Part shown: positions 1 through 7,741 of the stretch, in pieces
Layout: every line of letters starts with the position of its first letter
Position numbering within the stretch: position 1 is the stretch's first letter
Origin: Pseudomonas sediminis
Lineage (GTDB): Bacteria; Pseudomonadota; Gammaproteobacteria; Pseudomonadales; Pseudomonadaceae
Direction: 5' to 3'
Assembly (NCBI RefSeq): GCF_002741105.1
Contig: NZ_NIQU01000005.1
Location: 1 to 64,000 of the forward strand
DNA: 64,000 bases
Notes under the pieces: model-generated
What the model was told of the DNA's origin: nothing
Database searches by the model: none
Seen by the model: the letters and a program-made list of their open reading frames with translations, nothing else
Program-made: the position numbers and the translations under genes

Positions 1-595
1 GCACTGGCCGACAAGGGCATCGTCTGCCTGATGGCGACCTGTCCACCCGCTGCCGTCGAGCGCATCGCCGAGCGGGTGAGGGCAGCGGGACGCCGCTTCG
101 TCGATGCCCCGGTCTCCGGCGGTACCGCAGGCGCCATCGCCGGCTCGCTGACCATCATGGCGGCCTGTGAACGCGACACCTTCGAGGCGGTGCAGCCGGT
201 GTTCGAGGGCATTGGCCAGCGCATCTTCCATGTCGGTGAGCGAGCCGGGCAGGGCGCCACGGTCAAGGCCGTCAACCAGTTGCTGTGTGGTGTGCATATC
301 GCCGTGGTCGCCGAAGCCTTTGCGCTCGCCGCCAAGGTCGGTGTCGATCTGCCGGTACTGCTGGAAATCATGGGCGGTTCGGCGGCAGCCCGAAGTCAGC
401 AGCGCGGTGGACATCTTCGTCAAGGACCTGGGCATCGTCCTCGAAGCCGGGCGCGACGCGCAGGCTGCGTTGCCGATTGCCGCCGTGGCGCACCAACTGT
501 TCCTCGCCACCTCCGGGCGCGGCGAGGGCCGGGCTGACGACAGCCAGGTGATTCGCAGCTACTACGCCCTCAACGGTACGCCCACGCAGGGCTGA
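1..595 (+). pseudogene. Beta-hydroxyacid dehydrogenase (LtnD / 3-hydroxyisobutyrate dehydrogenase family), 5'-truncated by the window edge and frameshifted
   Basis: Only the 3' part is in the window. Frame 1 reads through the end of the NAD-binding domain (VDAPVSGGTAGA, the conserved substrate-site motif) and the family lysine region (GATVKAVNQLL) to GGSAA near base 385. The family sequence then resumes in frame 2 as SSAVDIFVKDLGIVLEAGR and runs to a stop at 593-595. The residues expected between GGSAA and SSAVDIF (the SWM...RGPRML stretch of the family) are missing, so the lesion is a deletion that is not a multiple of three, not a one-base slip. The enzyme would oxidise a 3-hydroxy acid such as threonate with NAD. 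A sequencing or assembly error cannot be excluded, but the missing block makes a real deletion more likely. Confidence 0.75.
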
Positions 596-637
596 GTCGC
601 CTAGCACCCTCTACTCGCCAGCGGCTAAGGTTGCCCC

Positions 638-1513
638 ATGCTCGTGCAGATCGTGAGCATCGTCTTCCCCGTGTTCACGGTCATTGCGGTTGGCTACCTG
701 TATGGTCGCAAGCATCGGCCTGACATGCTCGCCACCAACCAGGTCAACATGGGTATCTTCGTGCCCGCGTTGATCTTCTCCGCGCTGGCCGGCAAATCCG
801 TCGACCTGGCCGAGGTGCAGATGATTGCCCTCGGCGGCCTTATCATCGTGCTCGGCTCCGGCTTGCTCGGCTGGCCCATCGCCCGCCGGCTGGGTTATGC
901 ACCGAAAACCCTGCTACCGCCGATGATGTTCAAGAACGCCGGCAACATGGGCTTGCCGCTACTGCTGTTCGCCTTCGGTGAGCAGGTGTTGCCGGCGGCG
1001 GTGGTGCTGTTCCTGGTGGAAAACGTCCTGCACTTTGCCGTCGCCACCTGGTGGCTCGGGCGCAACGCCAAGGTGTGGCTGCTTTTGCGCGAACCGGTGA
1101 TCATCGCCGGTATCGCTGGCGTGCTGGTGAGCATGTTGGGTATCGCGATGTGGCCGCCTTTTCTCTCCGCGATCAAGATCATCGCCGACGTGTCCACCGG
1201 TCTGATGCTGTTCTCCCTCGGTGTGCGCCTGAACACCGCACCTTTCGCGCAATGGCGCATCGGCACGGTCGGCGCGGTGGCCACGCCGCTGACCGGCATG
1301 TTGATCGCCTACCTGTTCTGCCTTGCCTTCGGCCTGTCGGATCGTGAAACGGACATCCTGCTGATCTTCGGCGCGCTGCCGCCAGCGGTGCTCAACTTCA
1401 TGTTCGCCGAGCGCTATGCCCAGGAGCCGGAGAAGGTCGCGTCGATCGTGATCCTGGGCAATCTGGTTGCGCTGTTTTCCATCTCGTTGGCGCTGGCTTT
1501 ACGACTGGCGTAG
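638..1513 (+). CDS. AEC-family (auxin efflux carrier-like) transporter
   Basis: The 291-residue inner-membrane protein has about ten hydrophobic segments and no cleavable signal peptide. It has the AEC family layout: a start in MLVQIVSIVFPVF, a glycine/asparagine-rich repeat around residues 95-107 (FKNAGNMGLPL), and a matching C-terminal half with APPAVLNFMFAERY-like residues near 250. Members export or exchange small organic anions such as malate or malonate; the substrate here is unknown. It starts 43 bp after the broken dehydrogenase and may have been co-transcribed with it, which would fit a dicarboxylate or hydroxyacid pathway. That link is inference. Confidence 0.8.
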   Translation: MLVQIVSIVFPVFTVIAVGYLYGRKHRPDMLATNQVNMGIFVPALIFSALAGKSVDLAEVQMIALGGLIIVLGSGLLGWPIARRLGYAPKTLLPPMMFKNAGNMGLPLLLFAFGEQVLPAAVVLFLVENVLHFAVATWWLGRNAKVWLLLREPVIIAGIAGVLVSMLGIAMWPPFLSAIKIIADVSTGLMLFSLGVRLNTAPFAQWRIGTVGAVATPLTGMLIAYLFCLAFGLSDRETDILLIFGALPPAVLNFMFAERYAQEPEKVASIVILGNLVALFSISLALALRLA

Positions 1514-1521
1514 AGGCTTGC

Positions 1522-1674
1522 GTGCATACCTTTGGCGATGCGGCGTTATGGCTGGTCGGTAAAGAGAATGAAGCCACTCGCTTCGTATTTACTGAGTTCG
1601 GGCAAGTGGGCTTCTCTAATTTCAAACGACGGACCCAAGCCTATAACTTCAACTCCGTACGCTTTGCCCTGTGA
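1522..1674 (+). pseudogene. Possible orphan 3' gene fragment
   Basis: An open frame beginning at GTG 1522 gives 50 residues of balanced composition (VHTFGDAALWLVGKENEATRF onward, ending NFNSVRFAL). It looks like the C-terminal end of a globular protein and not a high-GC shadow frame. It has no clear ribosome binding site, begins 9 bp after the AEC carrier stop, and overlaps the 3' end of the minus-strand gene at 1641. I do not recognise the family. It may be the remnant of a gene cut by the rearrangement that placed the small-gene module next to it. Confidence 0.3.
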
Positions 1675-1943
1675 TCGCCACCAAGGGGCGAACACAAACG
1701 CTGGTGGATGCGGCTTAGAAAACCCAGCTCGAAGGCATGGCGCTGTGCGCCCGGCGGGTACAGCTGGCGTTCCAGCAACAGATTGGCCCATAGCCAGCCG
1801 CTGTTTGCGTCGTCCAGCCAGGCCTGCGCGGTTTGCACACCGTGGCCGAAGCTGGCCTGACAATCTGCGTTCCAGCCAAAGTCCGCTGCTGGTTGCCCGT
1901 CATGGGCGGGCAGGTGGGTGAGGTGCCGTTGCAGCTCAATCAT
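1641..1943 (-). CDS. Small cytosolic protein, possibly QslA-like
   Basis: The product has 100 residues without signal peptide or membrane segment. The central part (DANSGWLWANLLLERQLYP, then ELGFLSRIHQRLC) looks like a small Pseudomonas family often labelled LasR-specific antiactivator QslA; this is a recollection of the family pattern, not an alignment. QslA binds LasR and stops it activating quorum-sensing genes, but most relatives are uncharacterised. The start codon lies within the last codons of the upstream gene (8-bp overlap), so the two are translationally coupled. The final residues (HRAKRTELKL) run into the region that also carries the plus-strand fragment. Confidence 0.55.
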   Translation of the reverse strand: MIELQRHLTHLPAHDGQPAADFGWNADCQASFGHGVQTAQAWLDDANSGWLWANLLLERQLYPPGAQRHAFELGFLSRIHQRLCSPLGGDHRAKRTELKL

Positions 1944-2178
1944 GTTCGGCCCTCCCGGCTGCTTGGGCTATGGCCCGGCGATAGAGCACCACCAACTCGC
2001 TCAGCAACGCATTGGTGGTGCTCGCCAACTCCGGCTCCGATACCCGCCGCAACAGCTTGGTTAGCAACGCCGCCCGATACTCGGCAGCCGCCTGGTGCGG
2101 ACACTCGTCGGCCACATGGCTGTGCAAGGGATTGCGTGGTCTAGGGAAGGGGATAACGACGGATTCAGACTTGGTCAT
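1936..2178 (-). CDS. Small hypothetical protein, first gene of a two-gene module
   Basis: The product has 80 residues, polar and alpha-helical (EYRAALLTKLLRRVSEPELAS and a second helix rich in Leu/Ala/Arg). It starts MTKSESVVIPFPRPRNP, and a good Shine-Dalgarno sequence (GGAGGTGCTGC) precedes the ATG on the minus strand. It overlaps the next gene by 8 bp, and both lie downstream of the structured leader at 2179-2589. I do not recognise the family. The tight coupling suggests the two small proteins act together or must be made in fixed proportion. Confidence 0.6.
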   Translation of the reverse strand: MTKSESVVIPFPRPRNPLHSHVADECPHQAAAEYRAALLTKLLRRVSEPELASTTNALLSELVVLYRRAIAQAAGRAEHD

Positions 2179-2589
2179 GCAGCACCTCCAAAACGGAAGT
2201 TGACACGACAGCCAGCAGCCCAGGGCGGAGCCCTTGGGTAAAAGGGGGATAGTGCATTTTCCTTATGCTCCTCGGACGATTTAAGGAGCCGCCATCCAGC
2301 CTTCCTACGGGCGTGGGTGGCGGACCGTGCAAGGGTAGGAAACCGGCGTCCGAGGGAACCGGCCAGGCCGAAGCCTGCCTCACACGGCCCGCCATAAATG
2401 CACGAGAAAACAGCAGGCACAAAAAAAGCGCCTGCTCTCGACTATGGCGCTACCGCGCCCGGACAAAACGGGTTCCTACACCCGGTCACGGGATTGACCG
2501 TGACAGGGCGGACTGTAGCGTGGTGGGGGGAGGAGGACAAGGGTGAGGGGCTGGGATCGGCCAGTAGGAGGGATTGCTTGGTGGTGGTC
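2179..2589 (-). other. Non-coding leader resembling the ash/Icd-type immunity leader of P4-like satellites and integrative elements
   Basis: These 410 bases have no convincing gene. Read on the minus strand they contain an inverted repeat (GTCACGG/CCGTGAC, 2485-2504), a stem AGCAGGC/GCCTGCT whose loop holds a run of seven T (2412-2436), and then TTTATGGCGGGCCGTGTGAGG, followed by a stretch repeating GGC/GCCTGCC-type segments. Short frames such as one starting near 2422 read through it but have no family signature. The general look matches leader sequences annotated as ash or Icd-like in prophage satellites. That comparison is from memory, so it is a hypothesis. It would drive the two small genes that follow. 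Confidence 0.35.
2412..2436 (-). promoter_or_regulatory. Hairpin in the small-gene leader
   Basis: The stem is AGCAGGC paired with GCCTGCT. On the minus strand the loop contains TTTTTTT, and GTTTTCTC follows. It could attenuate transcription toward the two small genes downstream. Function is inferred from structure only. Confidence 0.4.
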
Positions 2590-3033
2590 TCAACCACGTC
2601 GGATTAGCCATACACCACTGATGATTAGCGCCAACCCCATTGCCTTACCAGTCGTGACAGGCGACTCAGGAAAGCCCGCCCACCCCTTGTGATCAAGCAG
2701 TAGTGCCATCCCGAGCTGACCAGCTAACACCAGCGCCATGAAGAGCAAGGCCCCTATTCGCGGGCTTGCGAAAGCCGCAGTGGCTATGAAGAAGGCTCCG
2801 AGTAGCCCTCCACTCCATTGCCACCAAGTCAGCCCTTTCAGGGCGGGCCAAGTTGGTAATTCTCGACTCACCAGCACGAGCATTAACAGCGCTGCACTGC
2901 CAACCGAAAATGAAACCAAGGAGGCTGCCAGTACCCCGTTCAGGTTTTTGGCAAGCTGCCCATTTATGCCTGCCTGTAGAGTGAGCATGGAACCTGCAAG
3001 TAGCGGCAGTGCGATCAACCACCAGTTGGGCAT
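2590..3033 (-). CDS. YdcZ/DUF606-type DMT-superfamily membrane protein
   Basis: The 147-residue inner-membrane protein has about five hydrophobic helices, the usual size of a DUF606 half-transporter. Typical motifs are the LQAGINGQLAK segment near residues 20-30 and the tryptophan-rich WWQWSGGLLGAFF around 75-87. The start MPNWW is chosen because GGAGG lies 5 bp upstream; a second in-frame ATG 12 bp earlier lacks one. Family members are probable small-molecule exporters with unknown substrates, and often function as pairs. No partner copy lies next to it here. Confidence 0.8.
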   Translation of the reverse strand: MPNWWLIALPLLAGSMLTLQAGINGQLAKNLNGVLAASLVSFSVGSAALLMLVLVSRELPTWPALKGLTWWQWSGGLLGAFFIATAAFASPRIGALLFMALVLAGQLGMALLLDHKGWAGFPESPVTTGKAMGLALIISGVWLIRRG

Positions 3034-3077
3034 GTAGTCCTCCAACGTAAGACTGCATCTGATCTTTAGGGGGTACC

Positions 3078-3224
3078 CTAGGCTCTGTACAAAAAAGTGC
3101 CTGCGCTCGGTGATGCTTCGTTAAAAACGGGTTCGGAATGCTCATTTACAACTGTAAGCTCCGCTTCCTTCCTCGTTTTTGCCTCGCCTGACCTTCGCTC
3201 GACCACTTTTCGTACAAACCCTAG
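3078..3224. repeat. Dispersed ~140-bp repeat, copy A
   Basis: The copy is bounded by imperfect inverted ends (CTAGGCTCTGTAC...AAAAAGTG on the left, CACTTTTCGTACAAACCCTAG on the right). The interior holds GTTAAAAACGGGTTCGGAATG, then CTCATTTACA and CTCCGCTTCCT. The same interior recurs at 17268-17407 and, inverted, at 43589-43725. It has no coding capacity, so it would depend on an enzyme encoded elsewhere if it is mobile. Confidence 0.7.
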
Positions 3225-3271
3225 TTCGGTGCTGATTCAGCGGCGCATCCGGCACCGCCGATTCACAATGG

Positions 3272-4006
3272 TCAGGATGATCTTGAGGCGAATGCTGCCT
3301 CGATCCAGTTGGAGAATTCGCTCGCGAGATGCCAGCGATGTGCCGACACAGCTCCCGGTATGATCATCATCGGGAACTCGACGAGCAGCTTGGCCCGGAA
3401 GCCAAAGCCTTCATCCCTGAACTGATGGCGGACACCTCCGATAGCCAGGCCACCTTCTGATCTGGCCACACCAACTGCTTGGTAGGGGTAGTGAGAATCA
3501 GGTAAGGAGCGAAGGTTGGAGATATCTAGATAATCAATAACAAATCGACCAACCAACGGTGATCCACCAGTAGTTTCGATCACCTCTTGGGCACCATTGG
3601 CATACTTCTGAATCAGGTAATGGTCGGGGGAGGCGGCCAGCATAGTGACTTCATCATTGAGTTCATTGCGCTGGAGAAACCATTCAACGAACTCCTTAGC
3701 CGAGCCACGATCAACCAGTAGTTCTGTAACGCTGTAACGACGACGTCCGCACGATATACGAGCCACAAAATTAGCAATAGGCTGAGACAGGGCCAGCTCA
3801 CTCTTGAGCAGTTGCCGAATCCCCTCCGACCCCAGGGTAAGTTTTCGATTCAGGATTTGATGGTTGAGAGTCTTCAGATCTTCATCACCGAAAGGCTGGA
3901 CCCCCAGTTTCTTAAGTACGACTAGAGCGCGGCGGCGCTCCCATTCCAGTACCTGCTCGCGAGGGATCTCGCGCCCTCCGATGAAGGTTTTAATGTCGAT
4001 AGCCAT
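3272..4006 (-). CDS. Hypothetical protein next to a DUF1329/DUF1302 pair
   Basis: The product has 244 residues and looks soluble, without signal peptide. The start MAIDIKTFIGG is chosen because GGAG lies 9 bp upstream; an in-frame ATG 57 bp earlier lacks such a site. The N-terminal part is charged and helical (REQVLEWERRRALVVLKKLG). The middle contains EVTMLAASPDHYLIQKYANG, and the C-terminal third is beta-rich (VVIDYLDIS-type, then GFGFRAKLLVEFPMMIIPG). I do not recognise the family. It shares the strand of the DUF1329-DUF1302 genes but is separated from them by a terminator, so it probably has its own promoter. The gene and its neighbours look less GC-rich than the rest of the window. Confidence 0.7.
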   Translation of the reverse strand: MAIDIKTFIGGREIPREQVLEWERRRALVVLKKLGVQPFGDEDLKTLNHQILNRKLTLGSEGIRQLLKSELALSQPIANFVARISCGRRRYSVTELLVDRGSAKEFVEWFLQRNELNDEVTMLAASPDHYLIQKYANGAQEVIETTGGSPLVGRFVIDYLDISNLRSLPDSHYPYQAVGVARSEGGLAIGGVRHQFRDEGFGFRAKLLVEFPMMIIPGAVSAHRWHLASEFSNWIEAAFASRSS

Positions 4007-4115
4007 GATCAAAAGCTCCGCTTTTCTTGTTGTTCCGACGTAAATACGCCATTGATCTATCAAGCGCAGTCAGGCACCACTCCAATAAAGTGGATATTGC
4101 CGACTGGGCTACTCG

Positions 4116-4141
4116 ATAAAAAAGCCGCCACTTGGGCGGCT
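4116..4141 (-). terminator. Rho-independent terminator after the DUF1329 gene
   Basis: On the minus strand AGCCGCC, loop CAAGT, GGCGGCT, then TTTTTT. It lies about 120 bp past the stop of the DUF1329 gene and isolates the two-gene DUF1302-DUF1329 operon from the hypothetical gene at 3272-4006. Confidence 0.85.
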
Positions 4142-4259
4142 GAGGGTCTCGGGCTTTCGCCGTCGACTGGAGTGGTGCCTGCATAAGCAAGCCACGCAGA
4201 CACCGGTCGATGCTCACAGTATTCTGAGTCGCCAATCTCGCAGCGACTCGACAAAGGCC

Positions 4260-5621
4260 TTAACGAATACCCATGGTGCGTAGCGTTGCAGGCAGGAAGT
4301 CTTTCTTTGATGCCTTGAAGGTGAAGTCATAAGGCTTGCTGCTCTCGTTGATCATTCCAGATGCAATGTAACGCCCAGCAATCAGGTCATAGAGAACCTC
4401 AGGTGTCGCATAGCTAACCTGCGCATCGTAAAAATACTGGAGATGCGACTCACCGACTCGCCACAAGGCATCCCGGTTGTCGTAGTGATCCGCCAGCGAG
4501 ATGGCCCAGGTGTCTTCGTCGATGAACATATGGCGCTTGGCATAGATATGCCGCTCACCAGGCTTGAGCGTTGCAACCACCTCCCAGACACGATGCAGTT
4601 CATAGCGTGTGAGCTCAGGGTTTAAATGGCCCGGCTTGATCAGGTCTTTAATCTTGAACTTCGGTGAGGCGATGAGATAACTGTTGTACGGGATGTACAT
4701 CTCGCGCTTCCCGACCAGCTTCCACTCGTAGCGATCCGGCGAGCCGTTGAAGTGTTCCAGGCCATCGGCCGTGCGCATGCCATCAGAGGCCGTGCCTGGG
4801 CCGTCGTAAGAGACCTGCGGCGCTCGGCGGACGCGGCGCTGCCCCGAGTTGTAGAGCCAGGCGAGCCTGGGCTCCTTGACCTGGTTGAGCGTCTCATGAA
4901 CCAGCAGCACGTTGCCCGCCAGGCGAGCTGGAGCGTTGATCCTGGAGTTGTAGAAGTAGAGAAGATTGTTTTCGCTTTTCGGGTCGTAGTCGGTTACCTG
5001 ATCCGCCAAGGCAAACCGTTCATCCGCATCGACCTGGACATAGGCGCCGTTGGCCTGCGGTACGGCCTGAGAAGTCTGACGAAGTGAGGTCTTACCGCGA
5101 TAGCGGGCGATATGGTTCCAGATCACCTCGAGGCCGTTCTGGGGTATCGGGAAGGGAATCGCTGTCTTGAAACCATCGATACCATTGCCGCCCTCAACGA
5201 GCGTGGTAGTGACCGCATTCTTACGAATGGCCTGGGCTACTTCATCAGGCACCCCAGCTGAGCGATGGGTCGTGTATACCGGCATCTTGTAGGTGTCAGG
5301 ATAACGCTTGAATAGAGCGACCTGACCTGGACTGAGCTTGTCCTGATATTGGGTGTAGTTCTTCGCATCGATTATAAAGAGAGGCTTTTCATTCGCGAAT
5401 GGGTTGTCACGAAAGCCGTTTTGAATGTTGCTGGCATTCTGCGGTAAACCACCTTGCCACTCCGGAATAGTGCCCGCAGCATTGCCAGATTTTTCGGCAC
5501 CGATGGGCGTCAAAGTGCTCCCCAGTTGAGCAGCTTCTTGTTCGGAAACAGCGGCGTAAGCCGGAGCAGTGAGGGCGCAGCAAAGTGCCACACTCGATGC
5601 GAGTCTGGTTAGAGAAGTCAT
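4260..5621 (-). CDS. DUF1329 exported protein
   Basis: The 453-residue protein has a signal peptide (LASSVALCCALTAPAYA, cut near residue 23). The mature part follows the DUF1329 pattern: LGSTLTPIGAEKSGNAAGTIPEW near residues 33-55, repeated aromatic beta-strands, and a C-terminal HIYAKRHMFIDEDTW segment. The fold is expected to resemble outer-membrane lipoprotein-sorting proteins such as LolB. DUF1329 genes are habitually next to DUF1302 genes and are often found near efflux systems or degradation genes for hydrophobic compounds. A role in moving a lipid or hydrophobic substrate across the envelope is a family-level guess. It starts 13 bp after the DUF1302 gene, so the two form an operon. Confidence 0.85.
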   Translation of the reverse strand: MTSLTRLASSVALCCALTAPAYAAVSEQEAAQLGSTLTPIGAEKSGNAAGTIPEWQGGLPQNASNIQNGFRDNPFANEKPLFIIDAKNYTQYQDKLSPGQVALFKRYPDTYKMPVYTTHRSAGVPDEVAQAIRKNAVTTTLVEGGNGIDGFKTAIPFPIPQNGLEVIWNHIARYRGKTSLRQTSQAVPQANGAYVQVDADERFALADQVTDYDPKSENNLLYFYNSRINAPARLAGNVLLVHETLNQVKEPRLAWLYNSGQRRVRRAPQVSYDGPGTASDGMRTADGLEHFNGSPDRYEWKLVGKREMYIPYNSYLIASPKFKIKDLIKPGHLNPELTRYELHRVWEVVATLKPGERHIYAKRHMFIDEDTWAISLADHYDNRDALWRVGESHLQYFYDAQVSYATPEVLYDLIAGRYIASGMINESSKPYDFTFKASKKDFLPATLRTMGIR

Positions 5622-5633
5622 CAGTTTTAACCT

Positions 5634-7406
5634 CTAGAAATTGGCGCCGACAGTGAAGGACAAGAAGTCGCGATCCACCAGAGAGTTGTAATCACCGCCG
5701 AAGAAATCGGTATAGGTGATGGAGGCGGTGTAGGTGCTCAGATAGTCGGCATTCAGGCCGATGCTGATGGCCTTAGCCCCCTCGTTGAAGTTGGGGCCAT
5801 AGCCATCTACGTCATGCGACCAGGCTATTATCGGAGAGAGGTTGATACCCGCGATGACGTTGGTGTAATCGAGGCTCGCACGCAGTCGATACCCCCACGA
5901 GTTGCGAGTATAGAAACCATCGTCGTTGCAGTTTTCCGCCTGGGGATTTAGCAATCTTTCGCAGATATTTGGCCCTAATAACGAGGTTTGCGTGTATTCG
6001 CCAGAACCGAATACCGAGTCACGCCCGAAGCGGGCTTTATCACCACTACCCTCACCGATATCAGCGATGTGGTTGTAGCCAACTTCACCGATTACCGTCA
6101 GTCGCGTGGCCTTCAGCACTTGATCGAAAGTCTGCGTCAGAGAAATCTGCGCCTGGGTCACAGGCTTACGCTGGTATCCCTGAATGTATTCGTTGGGCAA
6201 CCCTGAAGTTTTCAGCTGAGTGGGAAGAAATGCGCCGAGATTGTAGGACGTTGTGGCCAGATCAAAGGCATTGAGTTGCAGCGGCTGGTTGGGTCGATAG
6301 CTTACCTCTCCAGCAAGACTCGCTGAGCCTGCGTTCGTCTGGAAGCTCAGCCCATAAAGTTGAATATCTTCCGGGTACTCGACCTGATACCCCGTGTCTG
6401 CGGCCCCAAAGGCTGGTGCTGTCAGCGGGTTAGCCGTTGTGGTGTACATGCTGGTATAGGGCGTTCGGCTGTGGTACTTCATTGCGTACAGGCCGAACTC
6501 GGTGCTATTCAACTCCTCCGCGAACCAACGCAGCGCTACGCCATACTGCCCCAGGTTACGGGCGTCGTTATCGCCACGGCGCGGAACGTAGATGTAGCTT
6601 GGGTCATCACGATTAAAGTCTGAGCCCGATACGCTGAGCCCCTGCGTGCATCCATCGGCGACGAAGTCGGTTGACGAGAAGAACGTGCCGCAGTTGTCGA
6701 GCACGGTCTGATCCCATTCCAGCTGGTAGAACAGCTCCGCCGACAGGTTCTCCGATAGTCCCTGTGACACATAGAACATGTTTACCGGGATCAAGCCTTC
6801 CTTGATCTCGGCCCCCGGGCGGCGGAAGGCTGCAACATCTATCGGGTTGATGGCATTGATGCTGTTGCCGATGAAAACGCTTTCGCCCCAGCTAACCACT
6901 TGCTTGCCCAACCTGACCGAGCCCGGCAGATCGCCAATTAGATAGTTGTGGTAGACGAAGGCATCCAGCAGTTCGTAGCCGGAGCTTTGAGCACCTGACT
7001 TGCGATTGCTGTCGTCGATGTCATAGAGCAGTCGGTGCTCATCCTTCAGCTCGAAGTCATACCAGTATTTCCCGCGCAGGAAGATGCCGGTCTCGCCGTA
7101 CTTCAGCTCCAAGTCATGGATGCCTTTGAAGATCTTCGAGATGGTCTCGCCTTTTTTGAAGTTCAGACGACCGTCGTCGGCGGTACTAGAAGAGCCTCGC
7201 CCCCCATTGTTATCGCCAATCAAATCGCGGTCGGGGCTGCGAAGAGACCAACTGGCACCTACTGACAGGCTGCTGTCGAGCTGACCCTGTACTTCGCCGA
7301 TGTTGAACGTAATTGCATGAGATGCCGGCGCTATTGCTATGGCTATAGCAGTCGCGACAGCACGGAGGGGGCGGTGTCGCCCGTGGTGCACTCTTATTGT
7401 TTTCAT
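5634..7406 (-). CDS. DUF1302 outer-membrane beta-barrel protein
   Basis: The 590-residue protein has an N-terminal signal peptide (hydrophobic run AVATAIAIAIAPASHA, cut near residue 32). The mature start ITFNIGEVQGQLDSSLSVGAS is the first barrel strand typical of DUF1302 proteins. Further strands alternate polar and aromatic residues, and the chain ends LSFTVGANF with a terminal phenylalanine, the usual signal for barrel assembly by the Bam complex. The motif RLGKQVVSWGESVF at about residue 165 is also family-typical. It is probably a channel or receptor for a hydrophobic compound, working with the DUF1329 partner downstream. It is divergent from the TetR-type gene at 7742 and has the 36-bp palindrome 91 bp upstream. 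Confidence 0.85.
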   Translation of the reverse strand: MKTIRVHHGRHRPLRAVATAIAIAIAPASHAITFNIGEVQGQLDSSLSVGASWSLRSPDRDLIGDNNGGRGSSSTADDGRLNFKKGETISKIFKGIHDLELKYGETGIFLRGKYWYDFELKDEHRLLYDIDDSNRKSGAQSSGYELLDAFVYHNYLIGDLPGSVRLGKQVVSWGESVFIGNSINAINPIDVAAFRRPGAEIKEGLIPVNMFYVSQGLSENLSAELFYQLEWDQTVLDNCGTFFSSTDFVADGCTQGLSVSGSDFNRDDPSYIYVPRRGDNDARNLGQYGVALRWFAEELNSTEFGLYAMKYHSRTPYTSMYTTTANPLTAPAFGAADTGYQVEYPEDIQLYGLSFQTNAGSASLAGEVSYRPNQPLQLNAFDLATTSYNLGAFLPTQLKTSGLPNEYIQGYQRKPVTQAQISLTQTFDQVLKATRLTVIGEVGYNHIADIGEGSGDKARFGRDSVFGSGEYTQTSLLGPNICERLLNPQAENCNDDGFYTRNSWGYRLRASLDYTNVIAGINLSPIIAWSHDVDGYGPNFNEGAKAISIGLNADYLSTYTASITYTDFFGGDYNSLVDRDFLSFTVGANF

Positions 7407-7496
7407 GGCAGCTCCGCTGGGGTGGTTTAGCTAAAGCGCCTCGGTGCCGTCATGCCTGACGACTCCGTAGCACGCGCAGGTGAACATACATGGCTT

Positions 7497-7532
7497 TATC
7501 TACTAAAGCAACTGTAGTTGCTTTAGTAGATA
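7497..7532. promoter_or_regulatory. 36-bp perfect palindrome, likely TetR-family operator
   Basis: The left arm TATCTACTAAAGCAACT is followed by GT and its exact reverse complement, giving 17-bp arms with a 2-bp centre. No T-run follows, so it is not a terminator. It sits 91 bp upstream of the DUF1302 start and 209 bp upstream of the TetR-type gene. That is the expected place for a repressor site controlling both. Binding is inferred. Confidence 0.75.
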
Positions 7533-7638
7533 GAAGGTAAATCACCCCAAGTGAAGCGCGCAGGTGTGAGGATTACTCCGAAGGCCTGCGAGGTGATATG
7601 TCAGGAGGGGCGCTCAGATAAAGCAGGACGAACTAACG

Positions 7639-7680
7639 AGAGAAAGCTCCTGTATGAACAGGCACGACGTCGCTTTCTCT
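7639..7680 (+). repeat. Inverted repeat in the leader of the TetR-type gene
   Basis: AGAGAAAGC and GCTTTCTCT are separated by 24 bp, which contain a smaller repeat (CCTGT ATGA ACAGG). It could be a leader hairpin or a second protein site for the gene that starts 61 bp later. There is no T-run. Confidence 0.4.
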
Positions 7681-7741
7681 GATCAGCTGCTAATGCAACA
7701 ATCGTTGCCATAGCCGAGAAAAGCTCAGTAAGGAGATCTGG

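Larger units (their letters stand above)
7407..7741. other. Divergent intergenic control region
   Basis: These 335 bases separate the DUF1302 gene from the TetR-type gene and hold no gene. They contain the perfect palindrome at 7497-7532 and a looser inverted repeat at 7639-7680. No convincing -35/-10 pair could be assigned by eye. Confidence 0.6.

Noticed and set aside
2165..2422. Small minus-strand frames (81-85 residues) in the leader
   Set aside because: They read through repeat-like leader sequence in two frames at once without a recognisable domain; treated as non-coding.
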